NCBI GenBank assembly: GCA_037102815.1
Contig: BTPP01000002.1
Location: 5,456,001-5,520,000, forward strand
DNA length: 64,000 bases
Source: Neurospora intermedia
Taxonomy: Eukaryota; Ascomycota; Sordariomycetes; Sordariales; Sordariaceae
Reading direction: 5' to 3'
Positions 22,185 through 33,013 of the stretch are shown here, in pieces. Each line of letters starts with the position of its first letter. The stretch's first letter is position 1. Position numbers and translations under genes: made by a program. A model generated the notes under the pieces. It was not told the origin of the DNA and searched no databases. It was given only the letters and a program-made list of their open reading frames with translations.

Positions 22185-24506
22185 ATGAAGCCGTCTTGGG
22201 CTTCATACTCCCTGTTCAGCTGCACTTCTGTACTGGTCTCTGCCATCGACCAGCCATTCCAAACATACCCCGACTGTGTCAACGGACCTCTAGCCAGTCT
22301 CAAAGTTTGCGATGCCACCCTATCACCGCCACAACGCGCCGCCGCCCTCGTGGCTGCCATGACGACCGAGGAAAAACTTCAGAATCTCGTCAGCAAGTCC
22401 AAAGGTGCACCCCGTATCGGCCTCCCAGCCTACAACTGGTGGAGCGAGGCTCTCCATGGGGTGGCATATGCACCAGGAACACAATTCCGGAGTGGCGATG
22501 GCCCCTTCAACTCGTCCACCTCGTTTCCGATGCCCCTTTTGATGGCAGCGACATTCGACGACGAACTGATAGAAAAAGTGGGCGAGGTCATCGGCACCGA
22601 GGGACGGGCCTTTGGAAACGCCGGTTTTTCCGGCTTCGACTACTGGACCCCCAATGTCAACCCCTTCAAAGACCCACGTTGGGGTCGAGGCTCGGAGACG
22701 CCCGGCGAGGACATTCTACGCATCAAACGCTACGCTGCATCCATGATCCGGGGACTCCAAGGCCCTGCGCGAGAACGCAGGGTCGTGGCTACCTGCAAGC
22801 ACTACGCCGCCAACGACTTTGAGGACTGGAACGGCTCGACCCGGCATGACTTCAATGCCAAGGTCACGCTGCAAGATCTGGCCGAGTACTACTTGTCGCC
22901 CTTCCAACAATGTGCACGGGACTCGAAGGTTGGATCCATCATGTGTTCTTATAACGCTGTCAATGGGGTGCCAGCCTGCGCAAACACGTACCTGATGCAA
23001 ACGATTCTCCGGGAGCACTGGAACTGGACCGCGCCCGGCAACTACATTACCAGTGATTGCGAGGCCGTCTTGGATATTTCTGCAAATCATCACTACGCCA
23101 AAACAAACGCAGAGGGTACAGCTTTGGCCTTTGAGGCTGGCATAGACAGCAGCTGCGAGTACGAGTCCTCCTCGGACATTCCCGGCGCCTGGACTCAAGG
23201 TCTGTTGGAGCAGTCGACGGTTGACAGAGCTCTCACGCGGCTTTATGAGGGTCTCGTGCGAGTAGGCTACTTTGACGGCAACCATTCAAAGTATGCATCA
23301 CTCGGCTGGAAGGATGTCAACACTCCCAAGTCACAGGAGGTGGCGCTTCAAGCTGCTGTAGAGGGCATTGTCCTCTTGAAAAACGACAAGACTCTTCCTC
23401 TGGGTCTCATGACCGGCCCCAAGTTGAAATTGGCCATGATTGGGTTCTGGGCCAATGACCCAAAGACTTTGTCAGGCGGGTATTCCGGAACACCGGCATT
23501 TGAGCACTCACCAGTCTACGCAGCTCAAGCGATGGGCTTCAATGTCACTACAGCGGGCGGACCGGTTCTTCAAAACAGCACAAGCAATGACACATGGACC
23601 CAGGCTGCTCTAGAAGCAGCAAAAGACGCCAATCTAATTTTGTATTTCGGCGGCCTGGACACCTCGGCAGCGGGCGAGACAAAGGACAGGACGACCATCA
23701 ACTGGCCCGAAGCCCAACTCCAGCTCATCACGACCTTGAGCAAACTGGGCAAACCATTTGTCGTGGTGCAAATGGGCGACCAGCTAGATAACACCCCTCT
23801 CCTTGCTACAAAAGCAGTCAACTCTATTCTCTGGGCCAACTGGCCAGGCCAAGACGGTGGAACAGCAGTCATGCAAATCCTCACGGGCCTCAAGAGTCCC
23901 GCTGGACGTTTGCCCGTGACGCAGTACCCTGCCAACTACACGGCCGCTGTCCCCATGACAGATATGAGCCTCCGGCCTTCCGACAAGCTACCAGGGCGGA
24001 CATACAGGTGGTATCCCACGGCGGTCCAACCGTTTGGTTTTGGGCTGCACTACACCACATTCCAAACCAAGATTGCTGCCGCCCCCTTGCCGCGTTTGGC
24101 CATCCAGGACCTTCTTTCACGCTGTGGTGGTGATAATGCCAATGCCAATGCCTATCCTGACACCTGTGCCCTTCCCCCGTTGGAAGTGGAAGTCACCAAC
24201 TCCGGGAACCGGTCGTCTGACTATGTGGTACTGGCCTTTTTGGCAGGAGACGTGGGCCCTAAGCCCTACCCTATTAAGACGCTGGTGTCGTACACGCGGC
24301 TGCGTGATGTCTCTCCCGGGAACAAGACAACGGCACATCTGCAGTGGACACTGGGAGATATTGCTCGCTATGATGAACAAGGAAATACCGTCTTGTATCC
24401 GGGGACATATACGGTTACTGTCGATGAGCCGGCGCAAGCGAGTGCGAGGTTGGTGGTTGAGGGTGAGGCGGTTGTTCTGGATCGGTGGCCTGCTCCGAGT
24501 GGTTAG
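22185..24506 (+). CDS. Secreted GH3 beta-xylosidase (BxlB-type)
   Basis: Intronless, 773 aa from the ATG at 22185. This start gives a signal peptide (MKPSWASYSLFSCTSVLVSA); an earlier in-frame ATG at 22137 would bury it. The mature start NGPLASLKVCDATLSPPQRA, then LPAYNWWSEALHGVA, YWTPNVNPFKDPRWGRG and ETPGED, follow fungal GH3 beta-xylosidases closely. The nucleophile is D291 in YITSDCEAV. The second-domain motif GGLDTSAAGETKDR places the probable acid/base at E498. A C-terminal fibronectin-III-like domain (about 640-773) includes YPIKTLVSYTRL and VLYPGTYTV. The closest named relative I recognise is Aspergillus BxlB. It hydrolyses xylooligosaccharides to xylose outside the cell. Confidence 0.94.
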   Translation: MKPSWASYSLFSCTSVLVSAIDQPFQTYPDCVNGPLASLKVCDATLSPPQRAAALVAAMTTEEKLQNLVSKSKGAPRIGLPAYNWWSEALHGVAYAPGTQFRSGDGPFNSSTSFPMPLLMAATFDDELIEKVGEVIGTEGRAFGNAGFSGFDYWTPNVNPFKDPRWGRGSETPGEDILRIKRYAASMIRGLQGPARERRVVATCKHYAANDFEDWNGSTRHDFNAKVTLQDLAEYYLSPFQQCARDSKVGSIMCSYNAVNGVPACANTYLMQTILREHWNWTAPGNYITSDCEAVLDISANHHYAKTNAEGTALAFEAGIDSSCEYESSSDIPGAWTQGLLEQSTVDRALTRLYEGLVRVGYFDGNHSKYASLGWKDVNTPKSQEVALQAAVEGIVLLKNDKTLPLGLMTGPKLKLAMIGFWANDPKTLSGGYSGTPAFEHSPVYAAQAMGFNVTTAGGPVLQNSTSNDTWTQAALEAAKDANLILYFGGLDTSAAGETKDRTTINWPEAQLQLITTLSKLGKPFVVVQMGDQLDNTPLLATKAVNSILWANWPGQDGGTAVMQILTGLKSPAGRLPVTQYPANYTAAVPMTDMSLRPSDKLPGRTYRWYPTAVQPFGFGLHYTTFQTKIAAAPLPRLAIQDLLSRCGGDNANANAYPDTCALPPLEVEVTNSGNRSSDYVVLAFLAGDVGPKPYPIKTLVSYTRLRDVSPGNKTTAHLQWTLGDIARYDEQGNTVLYPGTYTVTVDEPAQASARLVVEGEAVVLDRWPAPSG

Positions 24507-25169
24507 GTGGTGTAATAAGTTCTTGTGACTGGTAGTGTACTAGGTTAGCGAACAGAACAAGACTTGCGCGCTTATGTAGGAGTACATTGTCAAGTGTGAC
24601 GGCAAGACTCCAACTAACATTGCCCTTTGGTTCTGCTTTTGCTGTCATATATGTTACTTGTGCTTCGTTTGCTTATGTTTCATGTCTATCTATGTCGTTC
24701 ACTCATATGAACACTCTTCAACTCTCTGAATCTCATCCATATCGTCCACCAAGTCTCCTGACTTGTCACTCACTCACTCACTCCTCATCTATCACCCCAT
24801 CTCGTCCATAACGAAGTTAATAAATCCTTTGGCCGTAGTCTTAGTTGAATAACGGACTGGGTAAGTTAGCGGTCGTGAGAATATACCGAACACGGACAGT
24901 CTAGGATGGTACTACTCATCGTAGTTAGGAAAGGCCATGACAAAAATTGTGATAGAGCTAACGATGGTTCAAAACCATATTAGCTAAAGTTCCTTGGGAA
25001 TATTTTTATCCAAGAACCACCTAGTAATTGAATTCAAAGGTATGCTATCTATGCGTGAAAAGATGTACAGCATACCCAAGGTCTACTGTGTTGACCATCC
25101 AGCAACCCAACAACCACAGTTCTCAACAACAATTTTCTTTTGTGTCCGAACAGGACAGGACAGGCCCGA
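24507..25169. other. Intergenic between convergent genes
   Basis: Downstream flanks of the GH3 gene and the minus-strand gene ending at 25170. No gene is seen. Confidence 0.55.
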
Positions 25170-26881
25170 TCAACAAACAGCAAACCACCTCCCCCTCCCC
25201 TTCCTCAACCCCCTCACATGTCTCTCCAATTTCTTTCCCTTCTCCAGCACCACCACCCCGTTCTCATCCCCTCCTCCCAAGACCTTCCCTCGTTCTGCCT
25301 CCTCGTCAAGACCAAGCACCACCGTCTCCACCTTTCCCCAATCCACCCTCCAATCCACTCTATCCCCTTCTTCTCCTCCCCCCGTCGTTTCCTCTATTTC
25401 CTCTCTCCCTCCACTTTCAGTATCCTGATTCTGATCCAAATGCATCATATCCCCCATCGGCCCCCTACTAACCGCCCACAAAGCCTCCCACCACCCACCA
25501 CACCCTCGTAGATCTAACCACTCTAATCTATACCACGCCCTACTTAATCTTCTTAGCACCAGGATCGCTTCCGACCAATCGTTGTCGAGCGAATGGCTGT
25601 AAGGGCCCGTACCGCCGTATTGCACCCTCCTCCCCTGGGCGGTGACGAAGGATGCGTATTTGGCGTTGGGGGTGAGGCTGGGTTCGGGCCAGTTGGCGAG
25701 GGAGAGGTGGGTGAGGGTGGGGTGGTGGGAGGCGAAGGCGAGGAGGTGGCGCCAGGATGGCAACGGGTGATTACCTGGGGTAGTAAAAGGGGAAGTGAAT
25801 GTGGAAGAGGAAAGAGGGTTAGGAGGGAGAGAGAGAGAGAGGTGTGTGAGGTTGGGGAGGAGGGGGCGGGGGATGGATGAAGAGGAGGAAGGGGGTTCTG
25901 ATTGCAATTCATCTTCGTCGGCAGAGTCTTCCCAGGAGTCTCGTAGTTCGGCGGTTTTGAGAGAGGCTGCGGTGATGGGTTTCGTGGTGGAGGCTTTGGG
26001 AGGGAAGAGCAGGTCGGTTAGTTCGCGGAGGGAGAGGGAGGTGCCAATGGAGTGGGAGAGGTCGAGGTGGCGAAAATCTTTGTTGGCGATGCTGGGGTCG
26101 AGGTAGTCTTCTTCTTCTTCGTCTTCTAGCTGCTCGACGTCCTCATCTACGTCGTCGCCTTCTTGCTTTTGTGGAGGGAGGAGAATGGCTTTGAGATCTG
26201 CTAGAGTGACGTTGCCGGGATCCTTCCAAATGCTGAGGTACGCCACAAGTGCTTCGCGGAGATGGGTAGGTAGATGCTGATAAAGATAGTAGCGACAATA
26301 CTCGCGTTGGAAATCCCAGCTGTGTGCGAACTGCCGGAGAGTCAAGTCAATCAGACTACCTTTGGCCGGAAGGTACAGCTCAGGTAGCATGTATTTGTCT
26401 AGTCGACGCCCGTCCGAGCCGGACTGACGAGGCACTGTGGAAAGTATCCCGTGTGCCGGCCGATTCAGCCAGCTCTGTGGCGGGGCTGGACCGGGAGGCA
26501 GCCTTCTACCGGTGGCATCCACACGGGGTCCACCCCGGCCCCGACCCGGACGCGGCCTAGGCGCCGGTGTCTCGGGTAGCTGTAAAATGTCCCGGATGAC
26601 TGGTGGCACCGTCGGCCGAACATCTAATGCGCCTTGAGCATTACTATTACTGTTCACACCGAGACGGCGCAGTTCAGCGAGCCGCTGGTTGACGCTGCGG
26701 CTTTCTGATTCACCTAAAAGTGCAGAGTGTTAGTACGACAAAACCATGCTAGATACACTATGCCAGCCCTCTTGGCATCAATCACCCAGTGTGTATGAAC
26801 ATCTTTGCGGGCAGGGACACCGAGCGAGGCTCGAGGAGCACGATAGATTTGCGGGTCATGCACCCGCCCATTCACCGGATC

Positions 26882-26917
<36 letters not shown>

Positions 26918-27113
26918 GGAGGGAGGGTTGGCTATCAGGGAGGGAATGAAATGATGGATGGGGTTTGACGGGCTACACAGAGAGAGGGTGGTGTAGCAGT
27001 TTAGGTAACGCACCATTGTGGCTGCCGGCGCCCGCAGCGGTGGAGCTCAATGAAGCTGGAGCAGTTGACTGCGGTTTGGAATATTGTTTGAAATGGACTC
27101 TTTTCTTCGGCAT
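25170..27113 (-). CDS. Leucine-rich-repeat-like protein of unknown function
   Basis: Two exons: 27113-27014 and 26713-25170. The intron is GTGCGT..TTTTAG, the phases agree, and the product is 547 aa. The N-terminus is basic (MPKKRVHFKQYSKPQ), followed by a Pro/Arg-rich segment around 90-110. A globular part then runs RRLDKYMLPELYLPAKGSL and LRQFAHSWDFQREYCRYYLY. An acidic run (QLEDEEEEDYLDPS) precedes leucine-rich motifs: HLDLSHSIGTSLSL, LPNLTHLSLSLPPN, HPTLTHLSLANWPEPS, RLEWLDLRGCGGWWEAL. No signal peptide is seen, so it is likely nuclear or cytosolic. Length and codon bias support a real gene and I recognise the style of an LRR/F-box-type scaffold, but I cannot name a family. The intron holds a (CAGA)9 microsatellite. 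Confidence 0.85.
26881..26917. repeat. (CAGA)n microsatellite in intron
   Basis: About nine perfect copies lie inside the single intron of the leucine-rich gene. Confidence 0.85.
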
Positions 27114-30100
27114 TAGGTAGGTAACCTTGCAAGTTACAAGATTTGCCTGCCGTGAGTGACTCAAGTTGGTACGTGTTTTGATCTCTTGGTACTTGGGAAA
27201 ATGTCAAGCTTGATGATGTTATCGTTGTTGTCGTGTAACTGACTGTACTGAGCGGTAATTTTACACGTTGAGAGAGGTAGATACCTTGGTGAGGTTCGAT
27301 ATTGATAGAGGCAACTGAAGTAAGCTAGCTCGCAAACAGGATGAGTCGTCGTCGCCGTCGTCCCCCGCCTGTCTTCAAACTGGCCAATGCGTGCGTGCCT
27401 GCCCTCCAGGCAACGACGAGATGGGGCCCTGCAGGGCGGTTATGGATCACCGTCGTGGGTGCAAACTGAATGACTGTATCGTGTGTGGATGGCCACTTCC
27501 ATCGCATGCAAGGTATTTTGACTGGATCAGCTTTGGGTACGTCATCCAACCACTCAAGTCCGATGATGGTCGAGGAGGAGTAGGTCTAGAAAGATGGGTG
27601 GAAGGAAAGGCACAGTCAAGGTGAGGAACTGTTACGGCACCGGCAGGCAAACACCACCGAGGCCAAGACTTTTCGCGCCTCCGATGCCTCTGACTGGTCA
27701 ACCGCTCAATCCCGGTGAGTGGGCAATGCCTGGCGCCCTGAACGGGTCCGGGCGCCCAAACCCTGTCCCCAAATGCAGGTCATGCTTCCGGGGGTGGCAT
27801 TGGATGCCCTAGAGTAGGGTGTGCTGAGAGTCTGAGACCCCCCGTGCTGGAGCCTCCATAGTCCATACAACCCCAAGTACACAATACCGTTGGCTACTAG
27901 TGCCCATCCCGTCGCGGGTCCTGGCACCGCCATCATCGCCCGTAGATACCTACTAGGGGGTGCATGTTTTGACGACTTCCACTTCCGCATTGCTCCAGCT
28001 CCTGTTCTTTGGTGGCTTCACCTCTCTGCCTTCTAGAAGCCACCCTCGCACAAAACAAACCCCGTGGACGACTAGCTGGTTTGAAGTGTCTCGTACCCTT
28101 GCAGCTTGCAGAAAGACCGGAGAACAATCCGGAAACTGACTGAGAAGCTAACCGTCTATGGAAAAGCAGAAAACGGGAGAGACAAATCATGAAAATACAG
28201 TCGAATGGTGTTGGCGCATTCATTGCTCCAGCGGAAACAGACCCTTGATGTTCTCGCTAGCTTCGGAACTCTTGTTGACCTTTTGCGCGGCCATCCCAAT
28301 GGCGGATTGGCTTGACTTCCCGAAGCCTTCGATAAGCCGCAAGATGGGTGGCTTGTCCGGGCAGATTTGAGGATTGTCTTGCGCCGAATATTGGTCCGTG
28401 ACTATTGCTTCACATAGACGACAGTCTGATGAAGAGAAATCCCCAAAACATCTCGAGCTTGCCAATCAAGTGAAGCAACTGAACGACGCATGCCAACTCA
28501 ATCGTCAGCTTAGTTGCAAGACCCCTGATCATACCATCGAGACCGAAGGCCTCATCCCGGACCCGACATAGCCAGCAATCGAGATGATCCCGGGCGTTTT
28601 TCTGCACTTGCTGATTCAAAAAGCATTCTGCATCTTCATGTTGGAAAATTGACTGCCTACGAGGGCCCCGGAATGTGCGCGCCCTGATCGGAGTGTGATC
28701 TCGTGTCCGGACCTCGCATGCATCGAGAACGAGGCGCCTATACCCTTTCATCATCCATCTGTCGGTGCTATTTTTAGTCTTCAAGCCTGAAATCCTCCTC
28801 CCTCGTGAGGAGTATTCTGTACGAATCGGGTGCGAAGCGCTGTCCATTTTCCGTGTCGTTGTGGTGCCATGTTTGGTGAGTTTCGAGGCATCAGGAGGTG
28901 TCGCTCCAACGGGATCGTGAGTAAGCTACCCCAACCAAGATATCTCTGCATGGCAGGCATCCAAGCTTTCCGTGCAGGTACCAGCCATCACGATAGATCC
29001 CGTTACCTGATATTGTTGCACAGTCCATACATCGGGAGGTAAACATGGTCTGGACTTTGGAGGCATAGCCATATGCTGATTGCAGCTTTGCTCACCAGCT
29101 CTCTGACGCTATCAATCATCCCCATCGCCTGTTCGCTCCGTTAACTTGGTGGTGACTTACTGGTTCCGAGACTCCCGAGCCAAACTAGGCAACGCCAGAT
29201 TGCTGCTTCATTTGATGATAAAGAAGTCGCGGTGGTTTCTGAATCTTGTCTCACCCCAGTCCACCATGGACAACAATGGGCGAACTGACGCCCAGCCCCT
29301 GTGCCATCCCAGAGAGCCATTCAACCCCCAGCATGTCCACACAAGACGTCTGCCATAATCGGAGACACATCGGCGCCGTGTTACACCCTAGACCATTCTT
29401 GGTGAGACTAGCAGTTCCCTGACAGCAGGCCACGGCCTCCCATGAGACAAGCAGATCATCATCCGATGAATGTGTCAAGCCTAAAGTTCGAACTGAAAGC
29501 CTGTCACACATTACCACGGGTCAAGTGGGGACTACCATCGAGTAACCATGATCTACCGTCTCGAGCGACATAGCTGACGGGCCAAGATGTGAGGCGTGTA
29601 GTGACATGCTTGTGGGACAGGCAAATGCGGGTGAGGTTTCGAGACAAGCAAGAGACGCAGCGGCCGGAGACTCATGGGTCTTCACCAGGCCCATGAAATC
29701 AACTCAAGATTCCACCCGCTTCGGAGTATGCGCCACGTAAGCATCCAGCCGGTCTGAGATCATCATGGGGACGGTATTTCGCTCCTCCAGGAAGCCTGCC
29801 TTGCCAAGCTCTTTCTTGTGATAGTCTCTTTATCCACCTTGGGCTAGACCGAAGGAGCCCACTTCGGTCACGGCATGACGCTTGCGGCGGTGCAATCTAT
29901 GGTTCGTCTCGGCGGGGCATTCGGTGGCAAAAGGATGCGGTCCTGTCTGTCGTGGCAGAGTCGAACAAACACTGAAGTCTAGAGGGCCGGATTCGGAAGG
30001 GGTTAGCGATCGAATTTGGAAGTCGTAGCAAAAACAAACCTAGATTCGGAGACGAAGGCAATGTTTGAGCAACCTCTGGCAAACTCAAATTAGCCCAAAG

Positions 30101-32991
30101 TGTCCTCAAGAGCTCCAAGCACCACAGGTAGCCCCTGGCTCGGTAGTTGTAGCGGTCGTGGACTGAGGATACCCGTCTGCAGCGACTTGCGCAAGTTCGG
30201 GTATGTGGTGACCGTTCCCAGGAGGGTGGTCTCGTACATGGCTCCTTATTCTTTCCACTCCATGGCTAATTTGCGTCAAGGGAGGAGGGTCCAGGGCGAG
30301 AATGCACACAGCTTCATGCTTCGACGCCTTACTGCCGTATCAATTCAATTGCTGAAAAGAATGACCGGTGATTGCCCGATTGCAACGACCATGACGGATA
30401 TGTCGATATGAATGCACGTACCAAGCGTCGGGGTGCGTCTGTCCAGACGTCAGAGTCGAGTTGGGGTGGAAATGGAAGACGCTTTCTATGGAGAGGCGGC
30501 GTAGTTACACCTACACCCGTCTTGTTTGTTGATTGGACAATCTATAGCCCCTTCGAGCAGGTAGGCAACCGAAGCTATTACGCTTGGTAAGGGTGCAGTG
30601 AACACATCGTATGTAAGCCCTGAAGCCTTTGTGTGTTTTCGTATGTCTGCCTTTCTCAACACCTCGGATATGCGGTAAGAATCTCAAATACCCCATGAGA
30701 TCAATACATCCTTGATGCTCATTCGCAGGGGATTCCGGTCTTTCTCGACGCCAAGTCCAATTATGTTCTTTGTCGACCGCAATGACCGAATAGCAAGTCC
30801 AGGGATGGCAAAGCCATCTCGCGCGATGACCTTTGCAGGGAGTCGAGCTTGATTAGCCGTATTGAAGACGCGCAACGGAACTGTTAAACCGGTGTGACGC
30901 CCGACTGCCACCAGACTTGAATGGCATCATGGCCTACATCAAGAACCCGTGAGACGGGAAACAGAAACCAACTGGGAGGCCGACAGTCAATGTACAAGGG
31001 CATCATGAGATGCCAGCCTCACAGCTAAGTGGCTTACCTTGGAGTGTAATCGAACACACTTACCTTGGGAAAATGACATCCAGACATCCGATCAAAAGAT
31101 CTCCAAATATGCTCGGGCGATTGATTGCGGACAGACTGCCTAAGCACTCAACAATCAGTCGCCGTGACATGTCCGCTTGAGAACAAGCGCACGGCTCACC
31201 ATCTTAGCCTTGTTTTGGCTGTCACGTAATGGAAAGGTTTTCCAGCGTTACAAGCCCTCCGTGTTAGCCAAGCTTGTCACGATGTGTTGCAACCAGACTC
31301 AAGACAGCCATTGGGTAGACTGCCTGTTTTTGCCAACCCATTTGGGACCCAAGTTGTGCCGAAGGACTTGATACCACCAAAGCGTGGCCTTGTACCGGCC
31401 GTGACGGCTATGTATCTGCTCGTACCGTTTTGTTGAAGATGCCCAGGAACCTCCGGGAACCAACCGGGAAGCGGCTTCTCTGTCCTGGATAGGCCAAGCA
31501 GCTCATGAGTGCCTATAACCAGGACACAGATGGGTCACACTCGTTGTACCTCCAGCAGATATGCGGAGCTACCTGGCATGTGTTGAGGGAGCGACTGTTC
31601 GTGCCTAACAGCACTTACAGTATGTCTGTATGCCCGGTGGAATTTCATGATTCGAGCTCCGTGCATGTCAGCCATTGTCAGCGGCGGGCTCGAACCCCCG
31701 TAGAAGCCGACCATCGTAGAGGGTGAAAAAGGTCCTGAATGCTGATGCAGGCGGACGGGTGCGGAGGCAGACGTGTCGAACCGAAGCCTTGCCAAAGGCA
31801 ACAGGCAAGCAGACGGCAAGGCCTGGATGATACTCTGGACCGTCTTGACTCATCAATGAGGAGACAAAAGGAGACCGGGAGCATTAATGTCTGCATAGAA
31901 TCGCGTCACATCCTGGTCCAGCTTCACACCCTCTGGGGATGAGAATTGGTGAATCAACCAATCGTCGCCGGTGAAGCAACCGCCGGGCTGGACAGAGACC
32001 TACGACCGGTGAGGGCAGATCACGACGAATACCTGGGAACGCATCAGTGGATTGTCAGGAGTTTTGATAAAAAGGGCCGCGGCGAATGCTGATTGGATGC
32101 GGTCGATATCTCGTGCTGGGTCAAGGTCGGTAATAACACAGCACCAACTGCTAACAGTTTGTGGCGCGAATTGAGGGCAGAAATGTTAAGGAACCGGGAT
32201 GGCGTGATGTATACCTACCTCTCTCCTGCCTCTTTACTTTTCGAGCAGCGACCAGACTGTACCTGGTGTCGGAGCCAGTCACGGAATTCGGAATCGGCAG
32301 GAGGCCTGGGCTGAACGGCCAGTGACACTGGCACCCCATACATCACGAGCAGGAGGAGTCTGGGGGACGAAGCGGGTAACATGGGTTCGCAATAAACTCA
32401 TCTGTTCCATCGCAAGTACCGAGAGAGACAAACTGTGCGACACGATGAGACCAAGGAGCGATTTCCTGCGCTGGCCTGGTAAAACGAGTACGATCCGCAC
32501 CAACAAGATCCAGCCTAGGTAGGTGTGGTGCTGTGAAGGAAAGGATTGTGCATATTTTGGAGGGAATGAATCTGGCGATACTTTAGTTCTGTGATTCCAA
32601 CGATGTCGTCTCGTCATGTCCGATTGAAAGGAGGGACAAGAGCGAATCATTTCGTGGGCGAGATTCCATGACAGAATGGAGTGGGAAACTGCTGCTGCTG
32701 TTGGGTGAGTGCCGACAGAAATGAATCGGCAACGAAGTTCATTCGTAGGTTGCGATGGGCGATGTCCGGGTCTCCGAAATGAATGGGACTGCTTAGTTGG
32801 ATTGCAGTGACCGAGTGTGTGAGGTGATTGCGATCGTATGGAAAGTAGGTATCATGACGGAAGGAACGACAACTTGTTCACTTCCCTAGGTAGGTATTTC
32901 CCCTCGGAATTGAGTCTGGGCTGCAACTGGCCGCAACAGAGATGGAAAGCGCCCCTTACCCTCTCCGAGAGCAAAGCCCGGTAGAGGTACT

Positions 32992-33013
32992 AGGTAGGTA
33001 GGTAGGTAGGTAC
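32992..33013. repeat. (TAGG)n short tandem repeat
   Basis: Five to six copies of TAGG in an otherwise unannotated region; part of the dispersed TAGGTA motif family. Confidence 0.8.

Noticed and set aside
26881-26917. Regular CAGA repeats looked array-like
   Set aside because: Simple tetranucleotide microsatellite in an intron; no spacers, not a CRISPR array, and the genome is eukaryotic.
31668-31740. GGGTTCGAGCCC on the minus strand suggested a tRNA T-arm
   Set aside because: The five-base T-stem does not pair and no acceptor or anticodon stem can be drawn around it.
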